Assembly: GCA_963848195.1 (NCBI GenBank)
Contig: CAWKCY010000011.1
Coordinates: 155,989-219,988, forward strand
Origin: CAVQBP01 sp963848195
Lineage (GTDB): Bacteria > Bacteroidota > Ignavibacteria > Ignavibacteriales > Ignavibacteriaceae
Direction: 5' to 3'
DNA length: 64,000 nt
The notes under the pieces: model-generated
Seen by the model: only the letters and a program-made list of their open reading frames with translations
Told to the model about the DNA's origin: nothing
The model's database searches: none
Position numbers and translations under genes: made by a program
In this document: piece after piece, positions 9,124 to 18,828 of the stretch
Position numbering within the stretch: position 1 is the stretch's first letter
How the letters are laid out: each line of letters starts with the position of its first letter

Positions 9124-10038
9124 ATGAATAAATTATTTTTATTTTTGATAGTTCTTATAATACCTGTAATTAATTCATGCGGGGATAAAGGAGAAGGAGA
9201 CACTAATGAACCGGGCAGCGGGACACCGGTAACAATAACTCACCCATTTAGAACTAGTTTAAGTGATTTTATTGAGTTGAACGGAAATACAGTCTTTTTA
9301 ACAAAAGAAATTGTTAGAGCAACTTTCCAGGGATTTGTTGAAAAGGTAAATAAGAATATAGGTGATTTTGTAAAGCAGGGTGATGATCTATTTCAAATAA
9401 AAACAATGGAATCAGCTGCTACAGACAGCTTAAACATTTCATTCAATAATAAACAATTTAAAGGAAGTGTTAAAATAAAAGCTCAATCTGACGGAGTGGT
9501 CACCCAGCTAAATTATCATCAGGGAGATTTTGTTTCTAATGGTGAACAATTATCAATAATATCCAATCCATCATCTATGAGGATTGCTGTTAGTGTGCCA
9601 TATGAAGATGTATTAAAAGTTAAAATTGGAAACAGATGTGAAGTTCAACTGCCTGGAGGTGAAACTTTAAATGGCATACTTGATAGAAATATTCCAAAAG
9701 TGGATTCTGCAACTCAAACCCAGATTTATTATATAAAATTAGTTAATTATAAACAGCTTCCGGAAAATTTAAATGTTATTGTCAGAATCCCATTTAATAG
9801 ATCAAATGGTGTATTAGTATTACCTAAATCCTCGCTAGTTACAAATGTAACACAGGATTCATTCTGGGTGATGAAATTACTTAATGATACTACTGCCGTA
9901 AAGCAAAATATAATAAGAGGAATTGAAAATGACAGTGTTGTACAAATCTTAGATTCTGATTTAAATCCGGAGAGCAGAGTTATTTTAAGCGGAGCATATG
10001 GACTACCTGACACTGCGAAAGTAGAGATCCGGAAATGA
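9124..10038 (+). CDS. HlyD/AcrA-family periplasmic adaptor lipoprotein
   Basis: This 304-residue protein has a lipoprotein signal (INSC, Cys19). A split biotinyl-lipoyl domain is visible as FVEKVNKNIGDFVKQGDDLF and GVVTQLNYHQGDFVSNGEQL, with only a very short connecting segment instead of a long helical hairpin. Beta-barrel and membrane-proximal domains follow. It links the TolC-like channel to the RND transporter. It overlaps the RND gene by four bases (ATGA), a sign of translational coupling. The short hairpin makes it smaller than most RND adaptors. Confidence 0.9.
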   Translation: MNKLFLFLIVLIIPVINSCGDKGEGDTNEPGSGTPVTITHPFRTSLSDFIELNGNTVFLTKEIVRATFQGFVEKVNKNIGDFVKQGDDLFQIKTMESAATDSLNISFNNKQFKGSVKIKAQSDGVVTQLNYHQGDFVSNGEQLSIISNPSSMRIAVSVPYEDVLKVKIGNRCEVQLPGGETLNGILDRNIPKVDSATQTQIYYIKLVNYKQLPENLNVIVRIPFNRSNGVLVLPKSSLVTNVTQDSFWVMKLLNDTTAVKQNIIRGIENDSVVQILDSDLNPESRVILSGAYGLPDTAKVEIRK

Positions 10039-13000
10039 ATAACTTTTATGTCAGGTATAAAGGTCCTATTGCAGTTATACTATTACTTATATTATTAGGT
10101 GGTCTCTATGCACTGCTGAATATTCAATCAGGTTTATTTCCCGATATTACTTTTCCAAAGATTAAAATAATAGCAGATAACGGAGAACAGCCTGTCGACA
10201 AAATGATGGTCACTGTAACTGTTCCCCTGGAAAATGCAATAAAAAGAGTACAAGATTTAAATCTAGTAAGAAGTGCAACCAGCCGGGGAAGCTGCGAAAT
10301 ATCGGCATTCTTTAATTGGAATTCTAATATTGATCTAGACCAGCAGAGAGTTGAATCAAGGATAAATGAGATCAGACAAAACCTTCCAGCCGGAATAAAT
10401 ATTTCAGTAGAGAAAATGAACCCATCCATATTCCCTATAATTGGGTTTTCTCTGGAAGGGAAAGGCTTTAGTCAAATAGAGTTAAGAGATATAGCAGAAT
10501 ATTCGATAAAACCTTTTTTATCAAGAATTGATGGGGTTTCGGAAGTAGCAGTTGCCGGAGGAGAAGTTGAAGAATATCATGTAATACTAAACCCGGTAAA
10601 ATTAAGTAATCTTAAGATTTCTCCTCAAACAGTTGCAAACAAAATATCCGAATCTAATTTTATTTCCTCAACAGGCTATTTAAATAGCTATAACAGGCTT
10701 TATTTAACATTAACAGAAGCAGCTCAAAAAAATAAAGATGATTTAGAGAACCTCGTCGTTGCAAATAATCAGAAAAGGATAATTAAATTAAAAGATATTT
10801 CAAAAATCGAAATTGGGTCAGAAAGAATTTATTATAATATCCAGGCAAACGGAAAAGTAGTTCCATTAATTAATATCTTAAAACAACCCGATGCGAACCT
10901 GCTTGATGTAGAAAATGCTATCAATAAAGAACTTCCAAACCTTCAGAGAATATTACCAAAGGGAGTTATTCTGCGCCCTTTTTACAACCAGGCCAATTTT
11001 GTATCTGATGCAATCGGAAGTATAAAAGATGTTGTATGGATTGGATTGTTATTAGCAATTTTTGTTACAATTATATTTCTTAAATCGTTTAAAGCAAGTT
11101 CGGTAATATTAATAACTATCCCGTTAACTCTCGGGCTCACATTTGTAGTTATGCTCATAATCGGCTATACAATAAATATTATGACTATTGGCGCAATTGC
11201 AGCATCAATAGGATTAATAATAGATGATGCAATAGTTGTTGTTGAGCAAATCCACCGGACTCATGAAGAAAACCCGGAAGAGACAAGCCAGACACTTGTA
11301 ATTAAAGCTATCAGGTATTTAATACCAGCAATGATAGGTTCTTCACTTAGTACAATAGTCATATTCCTTCCATTTTTTTTGATGAGCGGCGTTGCAGGTG
11401 CATATTTCAAGGTTTTAACAAATACTATGATCATTACTCTCGTCTGTTCTTTCTTTGTTACCTGGATCGGGCTGCCGGTTATTTACCTTCTATTTTCAAA
11501 AAAAGAATCTGCGTTAAAAGAACACAAAGAATTAAAAAAGAGAAAATGGGTATATTTTTTTATATACAAACCTATTATATCCATTGTATTTGTAATTGTT
11601 TTAATAATCGCTTCCTGGTTCATAATCCCTGCACTCCCTTCGGGATTTTTACCTGATATGGATGAGGGTTCCATTGTACTGGATTTTGTAAGCCCGCCTG
11701 GAACATCACTTGAAGAGACAAACAGGATGTTAAGTATTGTTGATAACATTATTAAAAATACTCCGGAAGTAGAAAGTTTTTCAAGGCGAATAGGTACTCA
11801 ACTTGGATTTTTTATTACCGAGCCAAATGACGGTGATTATACAATTCAATTGAAAAAGAACAGAACCTTAACTACAGAAGAAGTTTCAGATGAAATACGT
11901 AAAAATATTGAAGCTAAATTGCCCGCATTGCAGGTAGATTTCGGTCAAATTATTGAGGATATGATCGGTGATTTAATCAGTTCAAAACAACCAATTGAAA
12001 TCAAAATTTTCGGGGATGATCAAAATACACTTGAAGAAATTGCCAACCAGATTGCTGATATTGTAGATAAAACTACCGGTACTGCAGATGTTTTTAATGG
12101 GATTACAGTTGCAGGGCCAAGTATTATCTTTAATCCAAAGAATGATGCCCTTGCACAATATGGATTATCCCCGAATGATTTGCAATTTCAAATGAATTCA
12201 AAAATAAAAGGTGAAGTTGTAGGGAATGTTTTAGGCAAGAATCAGCTTTATGACATTAGAATGTTTGACGGCAAACTTTATAATACAATGAACGATTTAA
12301 TGCATGGTTTTATTTTTCTTAATGATGGTACAGCTAAACCGGTAAGGGAGTTTGAGGAGATAAAATTAGCAAAGGGAGTCGCCGAAATTGACAGAGAAAA
12401 TTTGAAACAGATGTTTGATGTAACGGCAAGGTTAAACAACAGAGATCTGGGAAGTACCTTAAAAGATATTCAAAATAGCATTCAGCAAAAAATCAAATTA
12501 CCTACAGGCTACGAAATCGTTTACGGCGGCTCATACGCAGAACAGCAAAAAGCTTTCAGCGATCTTATGATAATATTAATACTTGCAATTTTGCTTGTCT
12601 TTACAGTCATCTTATTCTTATTTAGGAATGTTAAAGTATCGATTGCAATTATATTTATAGCAATACTTGGGATTTCAGGAAGTCTTCTTGCGTTGTTCAT
12701 AACAGGAACACCTCTTAATGTTGGAAGTTATACCGGAATAATTATGATCGTTGGCATTATCGGTGAAAATTCTATCTTTACATATTTGCAGTACCATGAA
12801 TTTAAGATTCAAGATCGAACTAAAGAGGATGCAATTGTTTATTCAATATCTACCAGACTGCGTCCAAAACTAATGACAGCATTCGGTGCGATCATAGCAT
12901 TATTACCTTTAGCATTTGGGATAGGGACAGGAGCTCAAATGCATCAGCCCCTTGCTATTGCAATTATCGGAGGATTTATAATTGCTTTACCGCTTTTGTT

Positions 13001-13040
13001 AATTGTTTTACCTTCTATTCTTAGAATAATAGAAAAATGA
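10035..13040 (+). CDS. RND-family efflux transporter permease
   Basis: At 1001 residues this is a full RND pump with 12 expected membrane segments and two large periplasmic loops. TM4 carries two adjacent acids in IGLIIDDAIVVVEQIH, as in drug-type (HAE) pumps. The TM10 region reads IVGIIGENSIF, with Glu where drug pumps have Lys and where CusA-type metal pumps also have Glu. Substrate class is therefore unclear. It is the last gene of the TolC-adaptor-pump operon and is driven by proton flow across the inner membrane. Confidence 0.93.
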   Translation: MNNFYVRYKGPIAVILLLILLGGLYALLNIQSGLFPDITFPKIKIIADNGEQPVDKMMVTVTVPLENAIKRVQDLNLVRSATSRGSCEISAFFNWNSNIDLDQQRVESRINEIRQNLPAGINISVEKMNPSIFPIIGFSLEGKGFSQIELRDIAEYSIKPFLSRIDGVSEVAVAGGEVEEYHVILNPVKLSNLKISPQTVANKISESNFISSTGYLNSYNRLYLTLTEAAQKNKDDLENLVVANNQKRIIKLKDISKIEIGSERIYYNIQANGKVVPLINILKQPDANLLDVENAINKELPNLQRILPKGVILRPFYNQANFVSDAIGSIKDVVWIGLLLAIFVTIIFLKSFKASSVILITIPLTLGLTFVVMLIIGYTINIMTIGAIAASIGLIIDDAIVVVEQIHRTHEENPEETSQTLVIKAIRYLIPAMIGSSLSTIVIFLPFFLMSGVAGAYFKVLTNTMIITLVCSFFVTWIGLPVIYLLFSKKESALKEHKELKKRKWVYFFIYKPIISIVFVIVLIIASWFIIPALPSGFLPDMDEGSIVLDFVSPPGTSLEETNRMLSIVDNIIKNTPEVESFSRRIGTQLGFFITEPNDGDYTIQLKKNRTLTTEEVSDEIRKNIEAKLPALQVDFGQIIEDMIGDLISSKQPIEIKIFGDDQNTLEEIANQIADIVDKTTGTADVFNGITVAGPSIIFNPKNDALAQYGLSPNDLQFQMNSKIKGEVVGNVLGKNQLYDIRMFDGKLYNTMNDLMHGFIFLNDGTAKPVREFEEIKLAKGVAEIDRENLKQMFDVTARLNNRDLGSTLKDIQNSIQQKIKLPTGYEIVYGGSYAEQQKAFSDLMIILILAILLVFTVILFLFRNVKVSIAIIFIAILGISGSLLALFITGTPLNVGSYTGIIMIVGIIGENSIFTYLQYHEFKIQDRTKEDAIVYSISTRLRPKLMTAFGAIIALLPLAFGIGTGAQMHQPLAIAIIGGFIIALPLLLIVLPSILRIIEK

Positions 13041-13117
13041 AAGGAAAGTTAATTGTTAAATGTTAATGGTTAATCGTAGTGATACTGAAGGATTTAATTA
13101 CCTAAACTGTTTAAAAT

Positions 13118-13570
13118 CTAATTTTCATCTTTTAGTATTTCCACATTATCTTCAAACTCAGAGATTTTTTCGTAAAATTCTTTTGAGAGAGGTGTAGATT
13201 TTTTGGTCGAAGGATCAACACAGACAATTACTCCGCTCCCGTCTGCAACTATAACATTTTCCTTTGATTTCACTATTAAATGTTCAAAGCCAAAGCTGGA
13301 ATTTTTTATATATGATATCCTTGAGTAAATATTTAATTCCTCATCGAACCTTGCATGGTCCTTATAATTTATTTCGTTTCTTACTACATAAAATAATTTA
13401 TTATCGGAGAAAATTCCTCCTTTGGGAATAAGTCCTAATTCTTTAAAATATTGAAGACGGGCATCTTCAAAATAATTTATGTAGACTGCATTGTTGCAAA
13501 CACCAAGCATGTCGATTTCATTGAACCTGACTTTAATAGTAATTTTATGTTTGAAATTTGTTGTTTCCAT
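13118..13570 (-). CDS. 4HBT-family acyl-CoA thioesterase (YbgC-like)
   Basis: A single hotdog domain of about 150 residues contains the family signature FNEIDMLGVCNNAVYINYFE, in which the Asp of EIDMLG is the expected catalytic acid. These enzymes hydrolyse acyl-CoA thioesters. The chosen start is the ATG at 13570; the frame extends four codons upstream to a TTG at 13582. It lies convergent to the RND operon and downstream of the threonine aldolase gene in the same direction, about 225 bp away. Confidence 0.82.
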   Translation of the reverse strand: METTNFKHKITIKVRFNEIDMLGVCNNAVYINYFEDARLQYFKELGLIPKGGIFSDNKLFYVVRNEINYKDHARFDEELNIYSRISYIKNSSFGFEHLIVKSKENVIVADGSGVIVCVDPSTKKSTPLSKEFYEKISEFEDNVEILKDEN

Positions 13571-13735
13571 TTTTTCAATCAAAATAAAATTTATAATCTT
13601 AATCTATGAAAAGGTTCTGAGAAAGGGAAGGATAAAGAGCAAATGCAAGTTCAAGTGAGAAGGAGATTTTAATTTGGTTACTCAAGTTAACCGCCTTTTG
13701 GAAATGGTTAAAAATATTCATCTTTTTTTATTAAC

Positions 13736-13790
13736 GAGTTGTCCAAAAAGTGGTGTTGTCATTCTGAGCACTAGGTTAGAATCTCATAAT
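13736..13790. repeat. Dispersed repeat: GTCCAAAAAGT end plus CATTCTGAG element
   Basis: A TTGTCCAAAAAGTG end is joined to GTCATTCTGAG, then GAATCTCAT. The same two blocks appear in reverse orientation at 18749-18816. The CATTCTGA-to-GAATCTCAT block also appears at 25741-25780, and the end sequence flanks the inverted repeat at 34433-34539. It looks like a family of small non-coding mobile repeats. Confidence 0.5.
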
Positions 13791-13795
13791 TAGGT

Positions 13796-14830
13796 TTAAT
13801 CATGAAAAACTTTTTTTATGATTTCTATTGCTTTATTGATATCTTCAAAAGTAACATCTAAATGAGTCACTGCTCTTATGTAGCCGATAGCTCCGGGTGT
13901 TACAAGTAGTCCATCATCTTTAAGTTTGTTCATAGCCTCTTTCACTGAAGTTTTAAGAGGTTTAAACATTAAGATATTAGTTTGAACGGAATTCAGATCG
14001 ATTTCTAAAGAAGGTATTTCATTGATAGCTACTGCAAGAGTGCGTGCTTTCTCATGATCTTCATGTAGTCTTTCAATATTATTTTTTAATGCATATAGAC
14101 CGGCTGCAGCAATTATTCCGACCTGTCTCATTCCCCCGCCCCAAGACTTCCTTACCCGGAATGCCTTCTTAATAAAATCTTTACTACCGGCAATAATAGA
14201 ACCAACGGGGGCACCTAGTCCTTTTGACAAACAGCATGATACAGAATCAAAAGTTGCTGCATACTCCTTAACAGGTATTCCCGAAGCGACCGAAGCGTTC
14301 CAGATTCTTGCACCATCCAAATGGAAAAATAAGTTATATTTATTTACCAATTCTTTAATTTCTTTAATTTTTTCTAAAGGGAAAACGGTCCCCCCGGCAC
14401 GATTATGAGTGTTTTCAACTTCCACAACCTTTGTTCGGGGCATATAATAAGCGCTTTCGGGTCTTATTAAAGGTTCAATTTGCTCAACGGTAATTACGCC
14501 TAAATCTCCATCTACAGGGAGCAGCTGAATCCCGCTCAACGCAGCCGGAGAGCCGGATTCATGATTAAAGATGTGGGCACCTCTTTCACAAATAACTTCA
14601 TCTCCCGGATTAGTCAAGACATTCAAACAGATTTGATTCCCCATTACGCCGCTGGAGACAAACAGTGCTGATTCCTTACCTAATAATTCTGCAGCATATT
14701 CCTGGAGTTCATTAACAGTCGGGTCTTCTCCAAACACATCATCTCCAACTTCAGCTTCATACATAGCCTTACGCATTTCATTTGACGGCTTTGTAACAGT
14801 ATCGCTTCTCAGATCAATTATTTTATTCAT
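13796..14830 (-). CDS. ltaE: Threonine aldolase, low-specificity type
   Basis: This 344-residue PLP enzyme splits L-threonine or L-allo-threonine into glycine and acetaldehyde. The N-terminal motif IDLRSDTVTKP, the cofactor-binding Asp172 in HLDGARIWN and the Schiff-base Lys203 in CCLSKGLGAPVGS are all visible. The family is close to the beta-eliminating lyases, but this order of motifs is typical of LtaE. The length is normal. It is a single gene with an AT-rich leader; its cytosolic role is glycine and threonine metabolism. Confidence 0.92.
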   Translation of the reverse strand: MNKIIDLRSDTVTKPSNEMRKAMYEAEVGDDVFGEDPTVNELQEYAAELLGKESALFVSSGVMGNQICLNVLTNPGDEVICERGAHIFNHESGSPAALSGIQLLPVDGDLGVITVEQIEPLIRPESAYYMPRTKVVEVENTHNRAGGTVFPLEKIKEIKELVNKYNLFFHLDGARIWNASVASGIPVKEYAATFDSVSCCLSKGLGAPVGSIIAGSKDFIKKAFRVRKSWGGGMRQVGIIAAAGLYALKNNIERLHEDHEKARTLAVAINEIPSLEIDLNSVQTNILMFKPLKTSVKEAMNKLKDDGLLVTPGAIGYIRAVTHLDVTFEDINKAIEIIKKVFHD

Positions 14831-15220
14831 TTTACTAATGCAATTGTTGTAAATATTGACTATAAAATTAAATAATTTTAGATAAAGAGAAAATTTATTG
14901 TTTTCACGTCATATCGTTTCACCTTTCTTATCGTCTGTAATTTCACCTTTCAAATTTCCTGTCTAACATCTCATTTTGAAAATCTTATCACTCCTCTTAT
15001 CAATTAACATTTAACAAATAACGATTAATAATTAGGCTCCCATGTCCCGATTACTCATTTAACCTAACTATTTTTAAAAGGAATGATTGTTTAATCTTTC
15101 TACAATAGTTTCAATCGTTAACTGAGTCACATGAAAAAAGTTATAAATATGTTACAATTTTATTACTCTTTTATAATAAAAGCGGGTTAACTTCTAATCT
15201 AAATATAAATAATAAACAAA
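14831..15220. other. AT-rich divergent spacer
   Basis: This spacer separates the divergently transcribed threonine aldolase and TlpA-like genes. It contains repeated TTTCACCTTTC-like pieces and a stretch related to repeats near 13050 (core TTGTTAAATGTTAAT in opposite orientation). No gene or RNA was recognised. Confidence 0.4.
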
Positions 15221-15715
15221 ATGAAGTTTTTTTACTTTTTAACAGTAGCCTTTATCCTTATCCTAAAAGGAGACTTTACGGCTCAGAGTAAAATTAATTT
15301 TTCCATTTCAACTATAGATAATAAAAAGGTAGAACTTGAAAAATTATATTCAAAAGGACCGCTGCTGGTAAGTTTCTGGGCTTTATGGTGCGAGCCTTGC
15401 AAAGAAGAGATGAGGCATTTAAATAAAATATTTGAAACATATAAAGATGAAGGTTTTACCATTTTAGGTATTAACCAGGATTCTCCTAAAAGTGTTTCGA
15501 AAGTAAGAGCATATATTGCTTCACATAATATAAATTTTCCAGTTGCACTTGATCCGGATTTTCAATACCTGCAGAAAATGAACGGTCAATCTATACCATA
15601 TTCAATTCTTTTTGATACTAGTGGAAATATAGCGTATAAGAATGTTGGTTATTTACCGGGCGATGAAATAAAGTTAGAAATGGAAATCCGGAAATTACTG
15701 CCGGGCGAAAAGTGA
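15221..15715 (+). CDS. TlpA-like periplasmic thioredoxin
   Basis: The protein has 164 residues with a signal peptide (about 1-21) and a thioredoxin/AhpC-TSA fold. The redox motif is WCEPC (Cys57 and Cys60), and the cis-proline region reads QSIPYSILFD. It resembles the TlpA/ResA group that reduces disulfides in the periplasm. It overlaps the following outer-membrane protein gene by four bases (GTGA), and an Omp28-like protein with a CPLC motif follows that. The three genes probably form one operon related to disulfide handling. Confidence 0.9.
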   Translation: MKFFYFLTVAFILILKGDFTAQSKINFSISTIDNKKVELEKLYSKGPLLVSFWALWCEPCKEEMRHLNKIFETYKDEGFTILGINQDSPKSVSKVRAYIASHNINFPVALDPDFQYLQKMNGQSIPYSILFDTSGNIAYKNVGYLPGDEIKLEMEIRKLLPGEK

Positions 15716-17334
15716 GATATAAAATACTATCATTTTTCATAGCAGCTTGTTTGGGTCAACCGGCATTTTCGCAAGATGTTGTCCCATCTGTTTCTAATTT
15801 ATTCAGATACGGAAACGGAGAAAGAATTTTGGGTAATTTAAAAATAACTCAAACTTATTTTGAAAATTTGACTGATGCCAGGATTTCCCTACCTGAAAAC
15901 TTTGTTATCGGTTTTAGATTATTGTATGATGAGCCCCCTGAAATTGGAGAAACATTTAAAGGGATAAGCAGAAGGTATTTAGAATACAGTAAAGACAATA
16001 TATATATACGGGCAGGCAATTCATCAACACTTTTCGGGAGAGGCATGGCTTTGAATCTTTTCGAAAACAGAGGATTAGCCTATGATACCTGGATGGATGG
16101 AATAAAATTTAAATATAGTTCAGATTATTTTAATGCTACTATACTCGGCGGTACTATAAATTTCAGAGATTCCATCAATTTTGTGAGGAATGAAGAATAT
16201 AAAATCAGAGGCGGAAATGTTGAACTTTTTCCCTTACCCGAATTATTAATTGGTGGAAGTTACATTTATTCAGAGGGTATAATCCCTCAGGGAGAAGCAG
16301 ATTTAGGATTACCTTCAGATGATATAAGGGCTGAAATCCCCGAAGCTTATCTTTCACTCAATTTAAATAATATTTCTTTATATCTTGATTGGTCGCATAA
16401 ATGGACAAATGTTTTAACAGAGCATTATACTTCAAACGGTTCTGGATTATATGGCGCTTTTTCTTACTTCGGAAGCGGGTATGGAGTTACTTTGGATTAT
16501 AAAAATTATAGTTTCGATATATTAGATCCATACGGCAGAACAGATGCCGGCAGACCAACAAGAATGCTGCCTTTTCAAAATCCGCCCATAGTTCAGAAAG
16601 AATATTCCTATACACTGCTAACACGTCCTTTGCATGAAGTTGATTTTAACGATGAAGTAGGTTTTCAAGTCGATGCATTTTATTCGCTTTCAGATCAGAC
16701 AACCATAAACTTTAATTCAAGCCTTTCAAGTAAACATGACAGTTATATGTTGAATCCGGATGGATTTACTTTTACAAAGATCTCACGGTCTGCAGATTTT
16801 ATACCTTCTACAAAAAAAGAACTATTTCCATATTATGAAATATTTATTGAAGGAGAACATTATTATGCTGCTTCATCTTCAATAAGATTAGCATTTGCAT
16901 TAAGACAGGAAACTTTTTTTAATGAGTTTTCTTCTGATCAAAGTTCAAATATAACTACTTCTATAGTAATACCTTTACAAATTCAAAATGCTTTCTCTCA
17001 AGATTTTTCATTAACAGTACAGTCTGAACATGAACTTGTAAGAAATACATTCGGTACTACTATTGATAATTATTTTAACCAGCTTATCACACTTATCGGT
17101 TCCTTCTATTCAAAGTTCACTGCAACAATTCGATTCGAGTATACAACAAGCAATAGAGAAGTATCCGAAAGGAAAAACTGGTTAATCGGAGAATTAGGGT
17201 ATAGATTGGAAAACTCACATACATTAACAATATCATATGGAGATGAACGAGGAGGTCAGGTATGTTCCAATGGTATATGTAAATACATTCAGCCTTTTGA
17301 AGGTTTTAGAGTTACAATTTTAAGTCAACTTTAA
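15712..17334 (+). CDS. Outer-membrane beta-barrel protein, DUF6029-like
   Basis: This 540-residue protein starts at GTG, overlapping the TlpA-like gene. A signal peptide (about 1-20) is followed by alternating amphipathic strands ending in aromatic residues, and the last residue pattern (EGFRVTILSQL) suits an outer-membrane barrel. Early segments such as YIRAGNSSTLFGRGMALNLF resemble barrels that occur next to TlpA and Omp28 proteins in Ignavibacteria and Bacteroidota. The function is unknown. Its fixed position between two thioredoxin-like secreted proteins suggests a common task. Confidence 0.75.
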   Translation: MRYKILSFFIAACLGQPAFSQDVVPSVSNLFRYGNGERILGNLKITQTYFENLTDARISLPENFVIGFRLLYDEPPEIGETFKGISRRYLEYSKDNIYIRAGNSSTLFGRGMALNLFENRGLAYDTWMDGIKFKYSSDYFNATILGGTINFRDSINFVRNEEYKIRGGNVELFPLPELLIGGSYIYSEGIIPQGEADLGLPSDDIRAEIPEAYLSLNLNNISLYLDWSHKWTNVLTEHYTSNGSGLYGAFSYFGSGYGVTLDYKNYSFDILDPYGRTDAGRPTRMLPFQNPPIVQKEYSYTLLTRPLHEVDFNDEVGFQVDAFYSLSDQTTINFNSSLSSKHDSYMLNPDGFTFTKISRSADFIPSTKKELFPYYEIFIEGEHYYAASSSIRLAFALRQETFFNEFSSDQSSNITTSIVIPLQIQNAFSQDFSLTVQSEHELVRNTFGTTIDNYFNQLITLIGSFYSKFTATIRFEYTTSNREVSERKNWLIGELGYRLENSHTLTISYGDERGGQVCSNGICKYIQPFEGFRVTILSQL

Positions 17335-17345
17335 CGGAGAGATTA

Positions 17346-18329
17346 ATGAGAAATGCGTTCTATTTTTTGTTCGTTTTATTTGTAATTACGTCCATAAGCT
17401 TTGGGCAGAATCAAAGGAAGTTATTAGTAGAAATATTCACAAACTCTCATTGTCCACTATGCCCCCCTGCACATAAATCACTAACTGCTTTTGAGTATAA
17501 TGATACAAGTGCAGAGCATGTAAGTTTTATTTTTTATCATATGGCATTTCCATATAGTGATGATGCTTTATATCAGGCAAATACTTCAGACCCTTCTGCA
17601 AGAAACAGTTATTATGGTCCATATTCTTCAACGCCTCAAGCTTTTTTTGATGGAAAAGGTCAGCCGAATAGTTATAATACTTGGGGTACAATGCTTGACG
17701 GCTTAGTTAAAAATTCAAGCCCATTAACAATAAGTTTATCCGGGACAACGGGAAGTGATAAAATAAATTTGAAAACTGAAATAACCAGAAACGGAAATAT
17801 TACTCAAACTGATCTCGTTATTCATTATGTTGTTGTAGAGAATATATATTATGCGGGACGAAACGGGATATCACGCCATGAAAATGTTATGAGAAAAATG
17901 CTACCTTCTCCAGCCGGAGATGCGTTCACGATTAATGATAATGAAATGAAAGAAGTTAATAATACTATTGATTTGAACAGTGCATGGAACACAGACAGTC
18001 TGAAAGTGGTAGTTTTTGTTCAGAGCAAAAGTTCAAAAGTAGTTTATCAATCGGAAACAATAAAGTATTCGGATTTAAGTACTGCAACAGGTGTTTTAAC
18101 TAGTCACCCGGCTCCGTTGAGTTATTCTTTGGAACAAAACTATCCTAATCCTTTTAATCCGTCAACAAGGATAAAATATAATATACCGGAACAAAGCAGG
18201 GTGAAAATCAACATTTATAATATATTAGGAAAGGAAGTAGCGGAACTGGCAAACGATATTCAATCTCCAGGAGATTATAAAATAAAATGGGATGCACCGG
18301 GAATTTATCTTCAGGATTTTATTTCTTAA
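17346..18329 (+). CDS. Omp28-like protein with interrupted type IX sorting domain
   Basis: The 327-residue frame has a signal peptide (about 1-20) and an Omp28/thioredoxin-like domain with CPLC (Cys36, Cys39). It ends in a type IX secretion sorting domain that starts at SLEQNYPNPFNPSTRIKYN and includes INIYNILGKEVAEL. The tail stops early, after GIYLQDFIS. The missing end continues in another frame down to 18400 (see next entry), so one base seems to have been lost near 18303-18310. Without the true C-terminus the product should not be exported by the type IX system. It follows the barrel gene by 11 bp. Confidence 0.87.
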   Translation: MRNAFYFLFVLFVITSISFGQNQRKLLVEIFTNSHCPLCPPAHKSLTAFEYNDTSAEHVSFIFYHMAFPYSDDALYQANTSDPSARNSYYGPYSSTPQAFFDGKGQPNSYNTWGTMLDGLVKNSSPLTISLSGTTGSDKINLKTEITRNGNITQTDLVIHYVVVENIYYAGRNGISRHENVMRKMLPSPAGDAFTINDNEMKEVNNTIDLNSAWNTDSLKVVVFVQSKSSKVVYQSETIKYSDLSTATGVLTSHPAPLSYSLEQNYPNPFNPSTRIKYNIPEQSRVKINIYNILGKEVAELANDIQSPGDYKIKWDAPGIYLQDFIS

Positions 18330-18400
18330 CTATTAAGGCAGTTTCACTTCACTCTGGAAATAAATTTATAAAAACTATAAAAATGATACTGCTGAAATAA
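18310..18400 (+). other. Out-of-frame end of the type IX sorting domain
   Basis: Read one base out of phase with the Omp28-like gene, this stretch encodes LSSGFYFLTIKAVS and ends in IKTIKMILLK and a stop at 18398-18400. This is the usual final strand pair of Ignavibacteria sorting domains. It shows that the gene ancestrally ended at 18400. A one-base loss in the GGG run near 18302 would explain the break; a sequence error would look the same. Confidence 0.75.
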
Positions 18401-18574
18401 AAGAAAATTGCAGATTGCAGCCTTATCCCAAAAATGGCAGTATTATCATCGACATTGTGGCATTGCTTCTCTTAAGTAACGTGAAATCGTTTCGCAAAAA
18501 TTATTTTACAGATAATCCTAACACATAAAACATATTATTCTTTACTCGAAATGAAATTTTGAGCTGCACTAATA

Positions 18575-18701
18575 CTCAGTGCATAAATATAGTTACGTAT
18601 TTAATAGAACATCGAGACGTTCCATAGTGGGGTAAGAAACTCCCGCTCCATTACTTGTGCCATAATGATCGTCATACATAGTTATGAACCAAAGCACTAA
18701 G
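18575..18701. repeat. MITE-like palindromic repeat, copy 1 (diverged)
   Basis: This is a diverged copy of the element also found at 31513-31660 and 57345-57490, in the same orientation. It keeps CATAAATATAGTTACGTAT on the left, a central GAACATCGAGACGTTCC hairpin and TATGAACCAAAGCACTAAG on the right. The outer left end has lost a few bases compared with the other copies. Confidence 0.7.
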
Positions 18702-18748
18702 TTAGCTTATTTAGTATAAAATTTTCATAATTCAATTTAAAAATTTAG

Positions 18749-18816
18749 ATTCTTCATCCCTGATTTTATCCGGATCATTCAGAATAACAGAAAATTAGCA
18801 CTTTTTGGACAGCCCT
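18749..18816. repeat. Dispersed repeat with CACTTTTTGGACAGCCC end
   Basis: Reverse-oriented relative of the repeat at 13736-13790: AGATTCTTCATC, then ATTCAGAATAAC, then GCACTTTTTGGACAGCCC. It ends 13 bp before the stop codon of the first korB gene on the opposite strand. Confidence 0.5.
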
Positions 18817-18828
18817 GTAACCTTTGGC

